Assembly (NCBI GenBank): GCA_958295665.1
Contig: OY282560.1
Span: forward strand, 41,603,044-41,667,043
Direction: 5' to 3'
Length of the DNA stretch: 64,000 nucleotides
Origin: Tipula vernalis
Taxonomy: Eukaryota; Arthropoda; Insecta; Diptera; Tipulidae
This document shows, piece after piece, positions 14,930-26,881 of the stretch. The position numbers and the translations under genes were made by a program. Each line of letters opens with the position of its first letter. Position 1 is the stretch's first letter. Below the pieces are notes generated by a model that ran no database searches, had not been told where the DNA came from, and worked only from the letters and a program-made list of their open reading frames with translations.

Positions 14930-17900
14930 CAACTGTGCTATAGCCCACAGATTTTGAACGGCAATAATCTAAAATGCTCCGATTCCGTTGGTCAATAGCT
15001 CTATCAATAGGCTTCAGGATCTGTATTTATTTTGCCAACTTGCATTTGGATTGCTCGAATATTTCTAACCATTTAATAGAAAATTCGATTTTATTGAAAA
15101 TCAACTGTGCTTCAATAGGCTTCAGGATCTGTATATATTTTTCCAACTTGCATTTGGATTGCTCGAATATTTCTAACCATTTAATAGAAAATTCGATTTT
15201 AATGAAAATCAACTGTGCTATAGCCCACAGATTTTGAACGGCAAAAATCTAAAATGCTCCGATTACGTTGGTCAATAGCTCTATCAATAGGCTTCAGGAT
15301 CTGTATTTATTTTGCCAACTTGCATGTGGATTGCTCGAATATTTCTAACCAATTAATAGAAAATTCGATTTTATTGAAAATCAACTGTGCTATAGCCCAC
15401 AGATTTTGAACGGCAGAAATCTAAAATGCTCCGATTCCGTTGGTCAATAGCTCTATCAATAGGCTTCAGGATCTGTATTTATTTTGCCAACTTGCATTTG
15501 GATTGCTCGAATATTTCTAAACATTTCATAGAAAATTCGATTTTATTGAAAATCAACTGTGCTATAGCCCACAGATTCTGAATGGCAAAAATTTAAAATG
15601 CTCCGATTACGTTGGTCAATAGCTCTATCAATAGGCTTCAGGATCTGTATTTATTTTTCCAACTTGCATGTGGATTGCTCGATTATTTCTAACCAATTAA
15701 TAGAAAATTCGATTTTATTGAAAATCAACTGTGCTATAGCCCACGAATTTTGAATGGCAAAAATCTAAAATGCTCCGATTCAGTTGGTCAATAGCTCTAT
15801 CAATAGGCTTCAGGATCTGTATTTATTTTGCCAACTTGCATTTGGATTGCTCGAATATTTCTAAACATTTCATAGAAAATTCGATTTTATTGAAAATCAA
15901 CTGTGCTATAGCCCACAGATTTTGAACGGCAATAATCTAAAATGCTCCGATTCCGTTGGTCAATAGCTCTATCAATAGGCTTCAGGATCTGTATTTATTT
16001 TGCCAACTTGCATTTGGATTGCTCGAATATTTCTAACCATTTAATAGAAAATTCGATTTTATTGAAAATCAACTGTGCTTCAATAGGCTTCAGGATCTGT
16101 ATATATTTTTCCAACTTGCATTTGGATTGCTCGAATATTTCTAACCATTTAATAGAAAATTCGATTTTATTGAAAATCAACTGTGCTATAGCCCACAGAT
16201 TTTGAACGGCAAAAATCTAAAATGCTCCGATTCCGTTGGTCAATAGCTCTATCAATAGGCTTCAGGATCTGTATTTATTTTGCCAACTTGCATTTGGATT
16301 GCTCGAATATTTCGAACCATTTAATAGAAAATTCGATTTTATTGAAAATCAACTGTGCTATAGCCCACAGATTCTGAATGGCAAAAATTTAAAATGCTCC
16401 GATTACGTTGGTCAATAGCTCTATCAATAGGCTTCAGGATCTGTATTTATTTTTCCAACTTGCATGTGGATTGCTCGATTATTTCTAACCAATTAATAGA
16501 AAATTCGATTTTATTGAAAATCAACTGTGCTATAGCCCACGAATTTTGAATGGCAAAAATCTAAAATGCTCCGATTCAGTTGGTCAATAGCTCTATCAAT
16601 AGGCTTCAGGATCTGTATTTATTTTGCCAACTTGCATTTGGATTGCTCGAATATTTCTAAACATTTCATAGAAAATTCGATTTTATTGAAAATCAACTGT
16701 GCTATAGCCCACAGATTTTGAACGGCAATAATCTAAAATGCTCCGATTCCGTTGGTCAATAGCTCTATCAATAGGCTTCAGGATCTGTATTTATTTTGCC
16801 AACTTGCATTTGGATTGCTCGAATATTTCTAACCATTTAATAGAAAATTCGATTTTATTGAAAATCAACTGTGCTTCAATAGGCTTCAGGATCTGTATAT
16901 ATTTTTCCAACTTGCATTTGGATTGCTCGAATATTTCTAACCATTTAATAGAAAATTCGATTTTATTGAAAATCAACTGTGCTATAGCCCACAGATTTTG
17001 AATGGCAAAAATCTAAAATGCTCCGATTACGTTGGTCAATAGCTCTATCAATAGGCTTCAGGATCTGTATTTATTTTGCCAACTTGCATGTGGATTGCTC
17101 GATTATTTCTAACCAATTAATAGAAAATTCGATTTTATTGAAAATCAACTGTGCTATAGCCCACAGATTTTGAACGGCAGAAATCTAAAATGCTCCGATT
17201 ACGTTGGTCAATAGCTCTATCAATAGGCTTCAGGATCTGTATTTATTTTGCCAACTTGCATGTGGATTGCTCGATTATTTCTAACCAATTAATAGAAAAT
17301 TCGATTTTATTGAAAATCAACTGTGCTATAGCCCACCAATTTTGAACGGCAGAAATCTAAAATGCTCCGATTCCGTTGGTCAATAGCTCTATCAATAGGC
17401 TTCAGGATCTGTATTTATTTTGCCAACTTGCATTTGGATTGCTCGAATATTTCTAACCATTTAATAGAAAATTCGATTTTATTGAAATCAACTGTGCTAT
17501 AATAGCCCACAGATTTTGAATGGCAAAAATCTAAAATGCTCCGATTCCGTTGGTCAATAGCTCTATCAATAGGCTTCAGGATCTGTATTTATTTTGCCAA
17601 CTTGCATTTGGATTGCTCGAATATTTCTAAACATTTCATAGAAAATTCGATTTTATTGAAAATCAACTGTGCTTCAATAGGCTTCAGGATCTGTATTTAT
17701 TTTTCCAACTTGCATTTGGATTGCTCGAATATTTCTAACCATTTAATAGAAAATTCGATTTTATTGAAAATCAACTGTGCTATAGCCCACAGATTTTGAA
17801 CGGCAAAAATCTAAAATGCTCCGATTACGTTGGTCAATAGCTCTATCAATAGGCTTCAGGATCTGTATTTATTTTGCCAACTTGCATGTGGATTGCTCGA

Positions 17901-19930
17901 ATATTTCTAACCAATTAATAGAAAATTCGATTTTATTGAAAATCAACTGTGCTATAGCCCACAGATTTTGAACGGCAGAAATCTAAAATGCTCCGATTAC
18001 GTTGGTCAATAGCTCTATCAATAGGCTTCAGGATCTGTATTTATTTTGCCAACTTGCATGTGAATTGCTCGATTATTTCTAACCAATTAATAGAAAATTC
18101 GATTTTATTGAAAATCAACTGTGCTATAGCCCACCAATTTTGAATGGCAAAAATCTAAAATGCTCCGATTCCGTTGGTCAATAGCTCTATCAATAGGCTT
18201 CAGGATCTGTATTTATTTTGCCAACTTGCATTTGGATTGCTCGAATATTTCTAAACATTTCATAGAAAATTCGATTTTATTGAAAATCAACTGTGCTATA
18301 GCCCACAGATTTTGAATGGCAAAAATCTAAAATGCTCCGATTCCGTTGGTCAATAGCTCTATCAATAGGCTTCAGGATCTGTATTTATTTTGCCAACTTG
18401 CATTTGGATTGCTCGAATATTTCGAACCATTTAATAGAAAATTCGATTTTATTGAAAATCAACTGTGCTATAGCCCACAGATTCTGAATGGCAAAAATCT
18501 AAAATGCTCCGATTACGTTGGTCAATAGCTCTATCAATAGGCTTCAGGATCTGTATTTATTTTTCCAACTTGCATGTGGATTGCTCGATTATTTCTAACC
18601 AATTAATAGAAAATTCGATTTTATTGAAAATCAACTGTGCTATAGCCCACGAATTTTGAATGGCAAAAATCTAAAATGCTCCGATTCAGTTGGTCAATAG
18701 CTCTATCAATAGGCTTCAGGATCTGTATTTATTTTGCCAACTTGCATTTGGATTGCTCGAATATTTCTAAACATTTCATAGAAAATTCGATTTTATTGAA
18801 AATCAACTGTGCTATAGCCCACAGATTTTGAACGGCAATAATCTAAAATGCTCCGATTCCGTTGGTCAATAGCTCTATCAATAGGCTTCAGGATCTGTAT
18901 TTATTTTGCCAACTTGCATTTGGATTGCTCGAATATTTCTAACCATTTAATAGAAAATTCGATTTTATTGAAAATCAACTGTGCTTCAATAGGCTTCAGG
19001 ATCTGTATATATTTTTCCAACTTGCATTTGGATTGCTCGAATATTTCTAACCATTTAATAGAAAATTCGATTTTATTGAAAATCAACTGTGCTATAGCCC
19101 ACAGATTTTGAACGGCAAAAATCTAAAATGTTCCGATTACGTTGGTCAATAGCTCTATCAATAGGCTTCAGGATCTGTATTTATTTTGCCAACTTGCATT
19201 TGGATTGCTCGAGTATTTCTAAACATTTCATAGAAAATTCGATTTTATTGAAAATCAACTGTGCTATAGCCCACAGATTTTGAACGGCAAAAATCTAAAA
19301 TGCTCCGATTACGTTGGTCAATAGCTCTATCAATAGGCTTCAGGATCTGTATTTATTTTGCCAACTTGCATTTGGATTGCTCGAATATTTCTAACCATTT
19401 AATAGAAAATTCGATTTTATTGAAAATCAACTGTGCTATAGCCCACAGATTTTGAACGGCAGAAATCTAAAATGCTCCGATTACGTTGGTCAATAGCTCT
19501 ATCAATAGGCTTCAGGATCTGTATTTATTTTTCCAACTTGCATGTGGATTGCTCGATTATTTGTAACCAATTCATAGAAAATTCGATTTTATTGAAAATC
19601 AACTGTGCTATAGCCCACAGATTTTGAACGGCAATAATCTAAAATGCTCCGATTCCGTTGGTCAATAGCTCTATCAATAGGCTTCAGGATCTGTATTTAT
19701 TTTGCCAACTTGCATTTGGATTGCTCGAATATTTCTAACCATTTAATAGAAAATTCGATTTTATTGAAAATCAACTGTGCTTCAATAGGCTTCAGGATCT
19801 GTATATATTTTTCCAACTTGCATTTGGATTGCTCGAATATTTCTAACCATTTAATAGAAAATTCGATTTTATTGAAAATCAACTGTGCTATAGCCCACAG
19901 ATTTTGAACGGCAAAAATCTAAAATGTTCC
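14930..19930. repeat. Higher-order satellite block of about 796 bp with a 108-bp monomer
   Basis: A monomer shortened by 64 bp (gtgct joined to tcaataggc) occurs near 15111, 16079, 16875, 17673, 18985 and 19781. Spacings are 968, 796, 798, 1312 and 796 bp, that is 5, 4, 4, 7 and 4 full monomers plus one 108-bp unit; the extra 2 bp in the 798-bp copy come from small indels near 17487-17503. Associated diagnostic variants (caataatct, ccacgaattt, acatttcat) travel with the block. It is the youngest-looking higher-order repeat in the array. Confidence 0.85.
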
Positions 19931-20494
19931 GATTACGTTGGTCAATAGCTCTATCAATAGGCTTCAGGATCTGTATTTATTTTGCCAACTTGCATTTGGA
20001 TTGCTCGAGTATTTCTAAACATTTCATAGAAAATTCGATTTTATTGAAAATCAACTGTGCTATAGCCCACAGATTTTGAACGGCAAAAATCTAAAATGCT
20101 CCGATTACGTTGGTCAATAGCTCTATCAATAGGCTTCAGGATCTGTATTTATTTTTCCAACTTGCATTTGGATTGCTCGAATATTTCTAACCATTTAATA
20201 GAAAATTCGATTTTATTGAAAATCAACTGTGCTATAGCCCACAGATTTTGAACGGCAGAAATCTAAAATGCTCCGATTACGTTGGTCAATAGCTCTATCA
20301 ATAGGCTTCAGGATCTGTATTTATTTTTCCAACTTGCATGTGGATTGCTCGATTATTTGTAACCAATTCATAGAAAATTCGATTTTATTGAAAATCAACT
20401 GTGCTATAGCCCACAGATTTTGAACGGCAAAAATCTAAAATGCTCCGATTACGTTGGTCAATAGCTCTATCAATAGGCTTCAGGATCTGTATTT

Positions 20495-21114
20495 TCGTGA
20501 CTGTTTTAACTAAATTGTTAGGAATCTATTTTTATTGTTTGCATTTTATGATTGAATATACCGAAAGATCATTCTTTGGCCAGCTTAGTTAGTATCGACG
20601 CCATTTTATTTTCAAATTTAAGAAAATTTATAAGAAAATGAATTCATTGCTAGAATTTATGTAAGAAAAGAAATTCGATTTTAAAAAAAAATCGCGTTGA
20701 AATAACAATTACAGGTTCCGAAACCTATCTTTGAATTTTGAATTTTTTGGTTCAGAATTTCGTGATTTTCAAAAAAAATCGAATTTTCGAAATTTTTTAT
20801 CTAAATGCGTGTTTGCATAACAATTACAGGTCCCTAAACCTATTTTTAAAATACTTTATAATGGTAATCCATTATTATTAAATGGTTCGCCGTGGCTAAT
20901 ATCACAATATATCAATTAATTTAATTAAAATAAAAATACAAAATATTTATTGCATATCAAAAAAATTACAATTTTTAATTTTATTTAAACCAAAAGTTAA
21001 ATAACAGTTAAAAATTAACATTTATGTGATTGTATGTTATTAATTTATTATGTATTTTTAAAAAATTTTTTTAGGTTTCGAGTATTCACTCTAGGCAACT
21101 TTTTTATAACTATT
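20495..21114. other. AT-rich transition region, no gene seen
   Basis: Sequence leaves the satellite within a monomer and becomes unique, AT-rich DNA with no supported reading frame. It contains a short imperfect direct repeat, taacaattacagg followed by aaacctat, at about 20703-20732 and 20818-20843. Confidence 0.7.
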
Positions 21115-21253
21115 GGGCCCGTATTGTTGAAATTCACCGAAAAAATTCGCCGGTGACTTTGGTATGAAACAATTTAAATTTTCGACTGAAATGATATATT
21201 CCACTAGAAAATAATGGGCGACTTTTTCGATCGAATCTCAAGAATACGGGCCC
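21115..21253. mobile_element. Inverted-repeat MITE, copy 1 (139 bp)
   Basis: The element begins gggcccgtattgttgaaatt and ends as its near inverted complement (aatctcaagaatacgggccc). It is followed one base later by a second copy in the same orientation. It has no coding capacity. I cannot assign a transposase superfamily and see no clear target duplication. Confidence 0.75.
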
Positions 21254-21254
21254 T

Positions 21255-21308
21255 GGGCCCGTATTCTTGAAATTCACCGAAAAAATTCGCCGGTGACTTT
21301 GGTATGAA
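21255..21308. mobile_element. MITE copy 2, left part (split by a retrotransposon)
   Basis: This is the first 54 bp of a second MITE copy, beginning gggcccgtattcttgaaatt. It ends in ttggtatgaa (21299-21308), the target duplication of the LOA-like insertion. The rest of the MITE resumes at 29278. Joined length would be 140 bp, matching copy 1. Confidence 0.8.
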
Positions 21309-21928
21309 TTTCCGTGGCGTACTGCAGCTATCGGGGGGGTCACAGGTGGTGGATAGTGGACGGCCTATCGATAGGTAGGCTAGCGGTGAATTAAATAAGC
21401 CGCCCCCAACCGCAGTCCAGCTGGTGGGAGAGTCTCAGGGAACTGGGGAGTGGTTAACCTCAGTTCATTAAATTCTGAGTGCCTATGATGCCCAGCATGG
21501 AAAGGCGAACAGATGGCGCCAGAAAACCATCGACCAATAACCACGGCGGACTGGGCGTCGTGTCCTCTCTGCACCTCCGGAGTCTCCGCGGGTGATGAGT
21601 GGGGGTACCCCTATAAACGGGTGACCCGGGGAATGGAATGGATCCCATTGGATTGGGCTCTCCATGTGAATAGGTGAAAGGGGGAGAGAATGTGGGCGGA
21701 GGGAAGGGGGTGCTGGGAGGCCGCGGTGCTAGCGAGCCGAATGGGCTGGATTAAGGTGTTAAGCGACCCGTGCTGATGATCAACTAGGCTGGGGGCCCAT
21801 TTAACAAAGCCCAGTCGCTAACGGAGCCCTCTGGATATCTGGCGACCTCCAGTTGTATTTAGCCTTACCTGCGTATTCGGATCTCTGCGCAGGTGGACCT
21901 CTATTTCTCCGATACATGTGGGAATCAG

Positions 21929-22996
21929 ATGGAAAGATCGAACAACGAAAAAACAAAGGGCACCGCCTCTCCTCAAAAGCCGGTATCAGTGAATGGGGGT
22001 ACCTCGAACCAGACGGGTGGGGCCTCTAAAGTTGCAAAGGGGGTTGGCTCTAGGGCAAAAGTCCCGGGTGTTAGCGGTACCAACGCAGCACAGGGGAGTG
22101 GGACGAGAGACATTCCTCCGGCGAAAAGGCGATACAGGAATCGCCGCTCGGCATTCCGAATTCTCGAGAAGTGGGCTGCGACCCACGAGGGGCAGCTTAC
22201 GGAAGAGCAAAGAACATCAGTAGCTTGGGCAAGGAGCACTGTGGGCTGCGGAGGCTCGGAAAGGGACCATGTGTCGAAAAGACAGCGGTCCCAGGACGAG
22301 GTGGAAGTAGTCAACAGCAAGCGGGCCAAGTTGGTGACTGAAAGGAAGCCGAGCTCCAACTCAGGAACAAAGCTGTTCAGCGATGTCCTGAGGGAGCATG
22401 TATTGATGCTAGCCATCATTGACAAAAGTCAAGAAGATGGGAGCATCACGGCCGAAAAATGGAGGTTGGTGTATAATGCACTCAACCTCGCCTTTTTAAA
22501 GGTCCTGGGTGAAAATCCGGGACCTCCCCCATCCTGCAGAGATGCGGGGTGGTATCAAGGGCGTGTGAAGATGACTGCATGCTTGGACTCTAGATCTGTG
22601 GATCTATATAAAAAGGCTATAGCCAAAGTAGGGGAGGTGTGGCCAGGCGCAAAACTTGCGGCAGTTAGTCGGGAGGAAATTCCCAGCAGGCCGAGGGCAC
22701 GTGTCTGGCTGCCATCCGAACCGGCTAGCCCTGACGAGGCTTTGGAAATCATTCAGGCCAGTAACCCGAGTCTTCCGACCGGAAATTGGAAGATCGTCAA
22801 GCAGGAGGAGGCGAAGGGAGTCTCGAAATTATCAATTATGGTAATAAATAAGGAGTCCCTTGCCCTCCTGCACAAAACGAAGGGAGTAATTGACTTCGGT
22901 TTCGGGTCAATTACTCTCAACGTTTATAAAAAGGATGGGGCGGAAGGCCGTACGGGAGGCCAACCGGAGGATGGTGGCAACCCGCCCAGGCCTTAA
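21929..22996 (+). CDS. Retrotransposon ORF1 protein (nucleic-acid-binding type)
   Basis: An open frame of 355 residues from the ATG at 21929; the frame is open upstream to 21893 but only with GTG. The N-terminal third is rich in Lys, Arg, Ser and Gly and contains basic tracts such as KRRYRNRR, as expected of an RNA-binding ORF1. The C-terminal half has a folded pattern with ARVWLPSEPASPDEAL, a GNWKIV motif and a DFGFG segment, which I recall from the DUF4780-like ORF1 domain of insect LOA-type elements. No CCHC knuckle is visible. ORF2 starts 290 bp downstream. It would coat element RNA and help reverse transcription. The frame is intact although the element is dead. Confidence 0.8.
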   Translation: MERSNNEKTKGTASPQKPVSVNGGTSNQTGGASKVAKGVGSRAKVPGVSGTNAAQGSGTRDIPPAKRRYRNRRSAFRILEKWAATHEGQLTEEQRTSVAWARSTVGCGGSERDHVSKRQRSQDEVEVVNSKRAKLVTERKPSSNSGTKLFSDVLREHVLMLAIIDKSQEDGSITAEKWRLVYNALNLAFLKVLGENPGPPPSCRDAGWYQGRVKMTACLDSRSVDLYKKAIAKVGEVWPGAKLAAVSREEIPSRPRARVWLPSEPASPDEALEIIQASNPSLPTGNWKIVKQEEAKGVSKLSIMVINKESLALLHKTKGVIDFGFGSITLNVYKKDGAEGRTGGQPEDGGNPPRP

Positions 22997-23286
22997 GGGG
23001 GTATCAGCAGCATGGGGGGAGAAGCTGAGGGTATGGGGGAGAGTGAAGCCGGCGACCTCGGTCGGACAAGGCCTCCCTTGAAGCATAAGGAGGGGCACAT
23101 AAGCGAAGGAGCTGGTGTACCGATGGAGGAGGCTGTCGGCAGCCAGGCCAGACGGGTCGGCACTGACAAGTCCTCTACAGAGGGTATGAGGGGTGGCGAA
23201 ACGGGCGGATCCGGCGCATCCCAAAATACCGAGAAATAATATTCCTGCGGTAGCAGGAATATACCATAGAGATAGGTAGAGGTTAA

Positions 23287-24584
23287 ATGGTTATGATTAA
23301 GATAACACAAATTAACCTTCACCATTCTAAGGCTGCTTCGGCAGCTCTACTCCTCAGGCTGACTAGTTCGGGTGAGGATGTGATATTAATCCAAAAACCT
23401 TGGATTAACAACAACAGGATCTGTGGCCTCAGAACCAAGGGGTATAAAATTATATCCTCTAGTAAGTCTGGGAAGATCAGATCTTGTATTCTTGGGAAAA
23501 ATAATATTAATCTTTTCCTTCTCTCTCAATACAGCAATAGTGACACTACTGCAGTTAGCCTGGAAGTAGGCACTTGTAGATTCTGGCTAGTTTCAGCCTA
23601 CATGGACCGGGAGAAGGAGGTTCCTCCGGATAACCTGGAGGAGCTGATCCGTAAAGCGGAACAATCAAAGGTAGGTGTGGTACTGGGAGTTGATGCTAAT
23701 GCGCATCACACTATCTGGGGAAGCACAGACATTAATGAAAGAGGTGAGTCGTTTTTTTATTATTTGATGAGTACTAACCTTTCAGTGTGTAATATTGGGC
23801 GGGAACCCACATTTATTACTAGTAACAGGCAGGAGGTTCTAGACGTGACCCTTGCCTCAAATAATATTCTTCATATGGTTAAAAATTGGAGGGTGGATAA
23901 GGAACACTCCTTTTCTGATCATCGATATTTAACCTATAGCCTCGATATTCACCCTGCTATCCGGGAAGCCTTCAGGAACCCTAGAAGGACCAACTGGAGC
24001 AAATATGGGGAATTATTGGAGGAAATGTTACCGAGGAGGGCTATGGAGCCCCCGACGACCGTTGGGGAGCTGGAGGACATGGTGGCTAGCGTTACTAGCG
24101 CATGCAACCGATCCTTTCGCGCTGCCTGCCCACTGGCTAAGCCTAGGGGTAGGCAAAAACCGGTATGGTGGTCCAGGGAACTGGGAACCTATCGTAAGGC
24201 TTGTAGGATAGCCTTTAATAGAGCCAAAAATACAAGGGAGGCTCAGGATTGGGACTCCTATAAGGAGAAACTCGGAATTTATAAGAAAAAATTAAGAAAG
24301 GCACAAAGGAGGACTTGGAGAATCTTCTGTGATAATATGGAAGAGGTATCCGAAACCTCCCGCCTTAGGAAGATTCTTTCCAAAAGTACATCTAGTCCTA
24401 GTTTTTTGATAAAACCGGACGGATCTTGGACAGCTTCTAGTGGAGAATCTCTGGAGCTTCTCTTCGAGACACACTTCCCAGGGAGCTTTGAAGACCTGTT
24501 GGTGCGTAGCAATCATCAGGAATCACTGTCAGTAACCACAGAGGATATCGTAACCAGAAAACGGATCCTATGGGCACTGAGGGG
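23287..24584 (+). pseudogene. Retrotransposon ORF2, 5' part: APE endonuclease and linker
   Basis: Begins at an ATG after a purine-rich leader. The first about 220 residues are an APE-type endonuclease: QINLHHSKAA near the start, a GVDANAHHTIWG block, and the final SDHRYL motif with catalytic Asp/His. The usual IQEPW metal-binding block reads IQKPW (residues 36-40), so the catalytic Glu is Lys; one G-to-A change explains it. A basic linker follows (WWSRELGTYRKACRIAFNRA and similar). The frame runs into the LTR-like insertion at LRG near 24584, and the listed frame beyond that point is not ORF2. Confidence 0.88.
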
Positions 24585-26877
24585 TGTTACGTGCAGCTCC
24601 GCTTGCGTAACCCTGTTTGGTTTGCTTTCGGTCCGGCGCTTGTCTGTGTTTGGAATCATTTTTTTTTTTAATTTTGCTTTCCCCTCTTTGACGATGCCGT
24701 TTGTTTGACTCGTTTGAGTTTTGTAATGTATTGGTTGAGCGTGCAATGTTGTTGGCCATCGCACGAGAGCAACATATACGAGTTGGTCGATTTTAATTGG
24801 TTTTGTTGGTGGTTCGAGCGATTGCATTGGTGCGCGGAAATGGTCTGATGTGTTTAATGTTACTGGTAGAGAGAGTGGTTGTATTTTGCTTTTGAATTCG
24901 GATGGTGGGTGTGACTACTAGAACGGTGAAAGCTGAATATTCGCGACCGGGTGATGTTTTGATGGAGAAAGAAAAAAGATCAGTCAAGTTTGGTGCGTTA
25001 ATTAATTCAGTCAGTTGTACTTAAAAAAAAAAAAATTAAAAAAATTAAATTGTAATACTGATAATATATTTAAAAAAAAAAAAAATCTTAATTTCTTTTG
25101 GTGAAGCCATTTTTTTTCTTTGGTGATATTTTTTTTTGTTATTATTAATATATAAACAATAATTAGTTTTAGAGAAAATTGTGTATATGAACAATCAATA
25201 AATAAAAAAATAAAAATAAAAAAAAATTTTGATCAATGTCAATTTCAAAATTAATCGGAATAAAAAAAAAAAAAAATAATAAATAAACTTTGTAACATGG
25301 TACAGTGTTGTGATCATTACCTAAAAAATTGTAAATAAACATAAAAATAAATAGATAAATATGGTCATATTGTATAATGTTGTGAGCTCTAAATAAAGTA
25401 TGGTAAATGAATAAAAATATAAATTTTGTAGCTTTGCATAATGTTGTGATCACCAAATAAAATATTGTAAATGAATGAAAACATATTGTTATATTGTACA
25501 GTGTGGTGATCATTAACTTGAACTATTGTTAATGAATAAAAACAAAAAAAAATATATAAAAAATATTGTAATGTTGTACAGTGTGGTGACCATTCAATAA
25601 AATATGATAAATGAAAAGACGATTTTTGTTGTTTTTATTGTTGGGAAAAAAATAAAAAATAAAACGTGGACATACTAGCATTGTTTGGAAAATTTGGTGG
25701 GCCGACCTTTTAGAAAAAAAAATAACTGTCATATTGATTTGCTGAAAGTGTTGTGACCTTGTGAAAAACATATATATATATATATTTATATATACATATA
25801 TAAACTAAACTCAGTTTAATCCTATTAGAAAACAAAATACTTTGTGAATTTTGCTCTATTGTCTGACATAGTTGGTGTACCTAAAAGACACCCAAGAAAA
25901 AAAAAATAAAACACCGACCTTGAGTGATTTAGTTCTGTGGTAGAGTGAAATCCGTGTTAATAAACCAATTGAAAAAAAAAACAAAAAAAAAAAAGGAAAT
26001 CTCGCGTTCTTGTGGATAAACTCAAAGTGAGAAAGCAACGGTGTGCTGTTACGGTGAGTGCGGATTGTGCAGTGGTTTTGCTTTGGCGGCTGCCCCGTCA
26101 ACCAAGCAGACCGGGCAGAGGTGTGTGAGTGGAATACAGCGTCGAGTAGCGGGTATACAGGCTGTTCCAGATCAGGCGAGGTCGGATGAGATTCTCGTTG
26201 GTCGACCCTCAGGTATCGTCTCATATAAAAATAAAAAAAAACGCAAATAGAATTTTTTTTGTAATAACTAGAATATAGAGATTTTATCTTCTTTTGTTGT
26301 TTATGCGATTTTGTTTTTTTTGTTTTCTTTAACGTAGTATTTTTTTTATTTGAATTAAGAAAAAAAAAATAAGAAAAAAAAAACATTTTTTTTGGGTACC
26401 TCTTGTTTATGTGAGCCAGGTTTTGCTGATCACGTCAGATGCGTTTTTTTTATTAATTTACTGTATTTGTCCTATGCCAAATAACTTTACTTTTCAGCTT
26501 CACCGTTCTAGTGGTCACCTTATCCTTAAATTGTTTACATGTGTGCTCGTTCTTATTTTTTTTTCTCGTCAAACTAGTTCTGTTAAGAATGAGTGAGTAG
26601 AACTAGGGGAGAGGTCGCGATGGATTGGTGAGTGATGGTTCTCTTGTAAATATGATCGATACCTAGTGTCCAGGTCATAAAAATGTATTTTCGGTAAACA
26701 AAGCGGTTGTGTCTTCCCTTCTTTTCATGGTTTAAGTTTTTTTTTTCCTTGCGGTTATTCAAGCATTTCGCCAAGTCTGGAAAACCCCACGCCGACCCTG
26801 AGCTCTAGCCAGCTACATATACCGCACCAGACCCCTGGCGTTATGTCTGTCAACGAAATCCTAACGATTTCGTTACA
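24585..26877. mobile_element. Solo-LTR-like insertion inside ORF2
   Basis: The insertion begins TGTTACGTGC and ends TTTCGTTACA, flanked on both sides by gggg (24581-24584 and 26878-26881). Removing it with one gggg restores the ORF2 frame exactly (ALRG then FKPFKSAGPD). TG...CA ends with a 4-bp duplication are the signature of an LTR retrotransposon, here reduced to one LTR of about 2.3 kb; long LTRs of this size are known in some Ty3/gypsy elements. It is AT-rich with many A/T runs and AATAAA motifs and no gag/pol frame. The 3' end carries a perfect 9-bp hairpin, aacgaaatc/gatttcgtt. Orientation is not proven, and a non-autonomous element remains possible. Confidence 0.7.
25285..25615. repeat. 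Degenerate tandem repeat inside the LTR-like insertion
   Basis: About five imperfect units of 60-80 bp share a gtacagtgtggtgatcat-type core, then a taaa/aataaa stretch and attgtaaatgaataaaa. They show up around 25300, 25375, 25440, 25500 and 25580. They contain no gene; such internal repeats are common in long LTRs. Confidence 0.6.
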
Positions 26878-26881
26878 GGGG

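Larger units (their letters stand above)
1..20494. repeat. 172-bp satellite DNA array (about 120 monomers)
   Basis: Direct inspection shows the same unit recurring every 172 bp from base 1 until the sequence diverges abruptly near 20494, so the array continues beyond the left edge. Two main monomer types differ at linked sites: type A has catttgg, gaatatt and ccattta; type B has catgtgg, gattatt and ccaatta. Further sub-variants are mixed in (gccaact versus tccaact, accattt versus acatttc). 172 is not a multiple of three, and the 60-87 residue open frames in the array simply repeat with it, so I do not call them genes. A nucleosome-scale, homogenised tandem repeat of this size is typical of pericentromeric or heterochromatic satellite; that location is inference. 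Confidence 0.98.

Noticed and set aside
2074..19907. Repeated 60-87 residue open frames in the satellite on both strands
   Set aside because: They recur with monomer phase, the period is not a multiple of three, and they change frame with every indel; no protein family features.
1..20494. CRISPR-like direct repeat array
   Set aside because: The repeat has no unique spacers and the unit is 172 bp in eukaryotic DNA.
21973..22425. 150-residue minus-strand frame across ORF1
   Set aside because: Shadow of the GC-rich ORF1 coding strand.
25856..26386. 176-residue minus-strand frame in the LTR-like insertion
   Set aside because: Made mostly of Phe/Lys/Ser from A/T runs; no family pattern.
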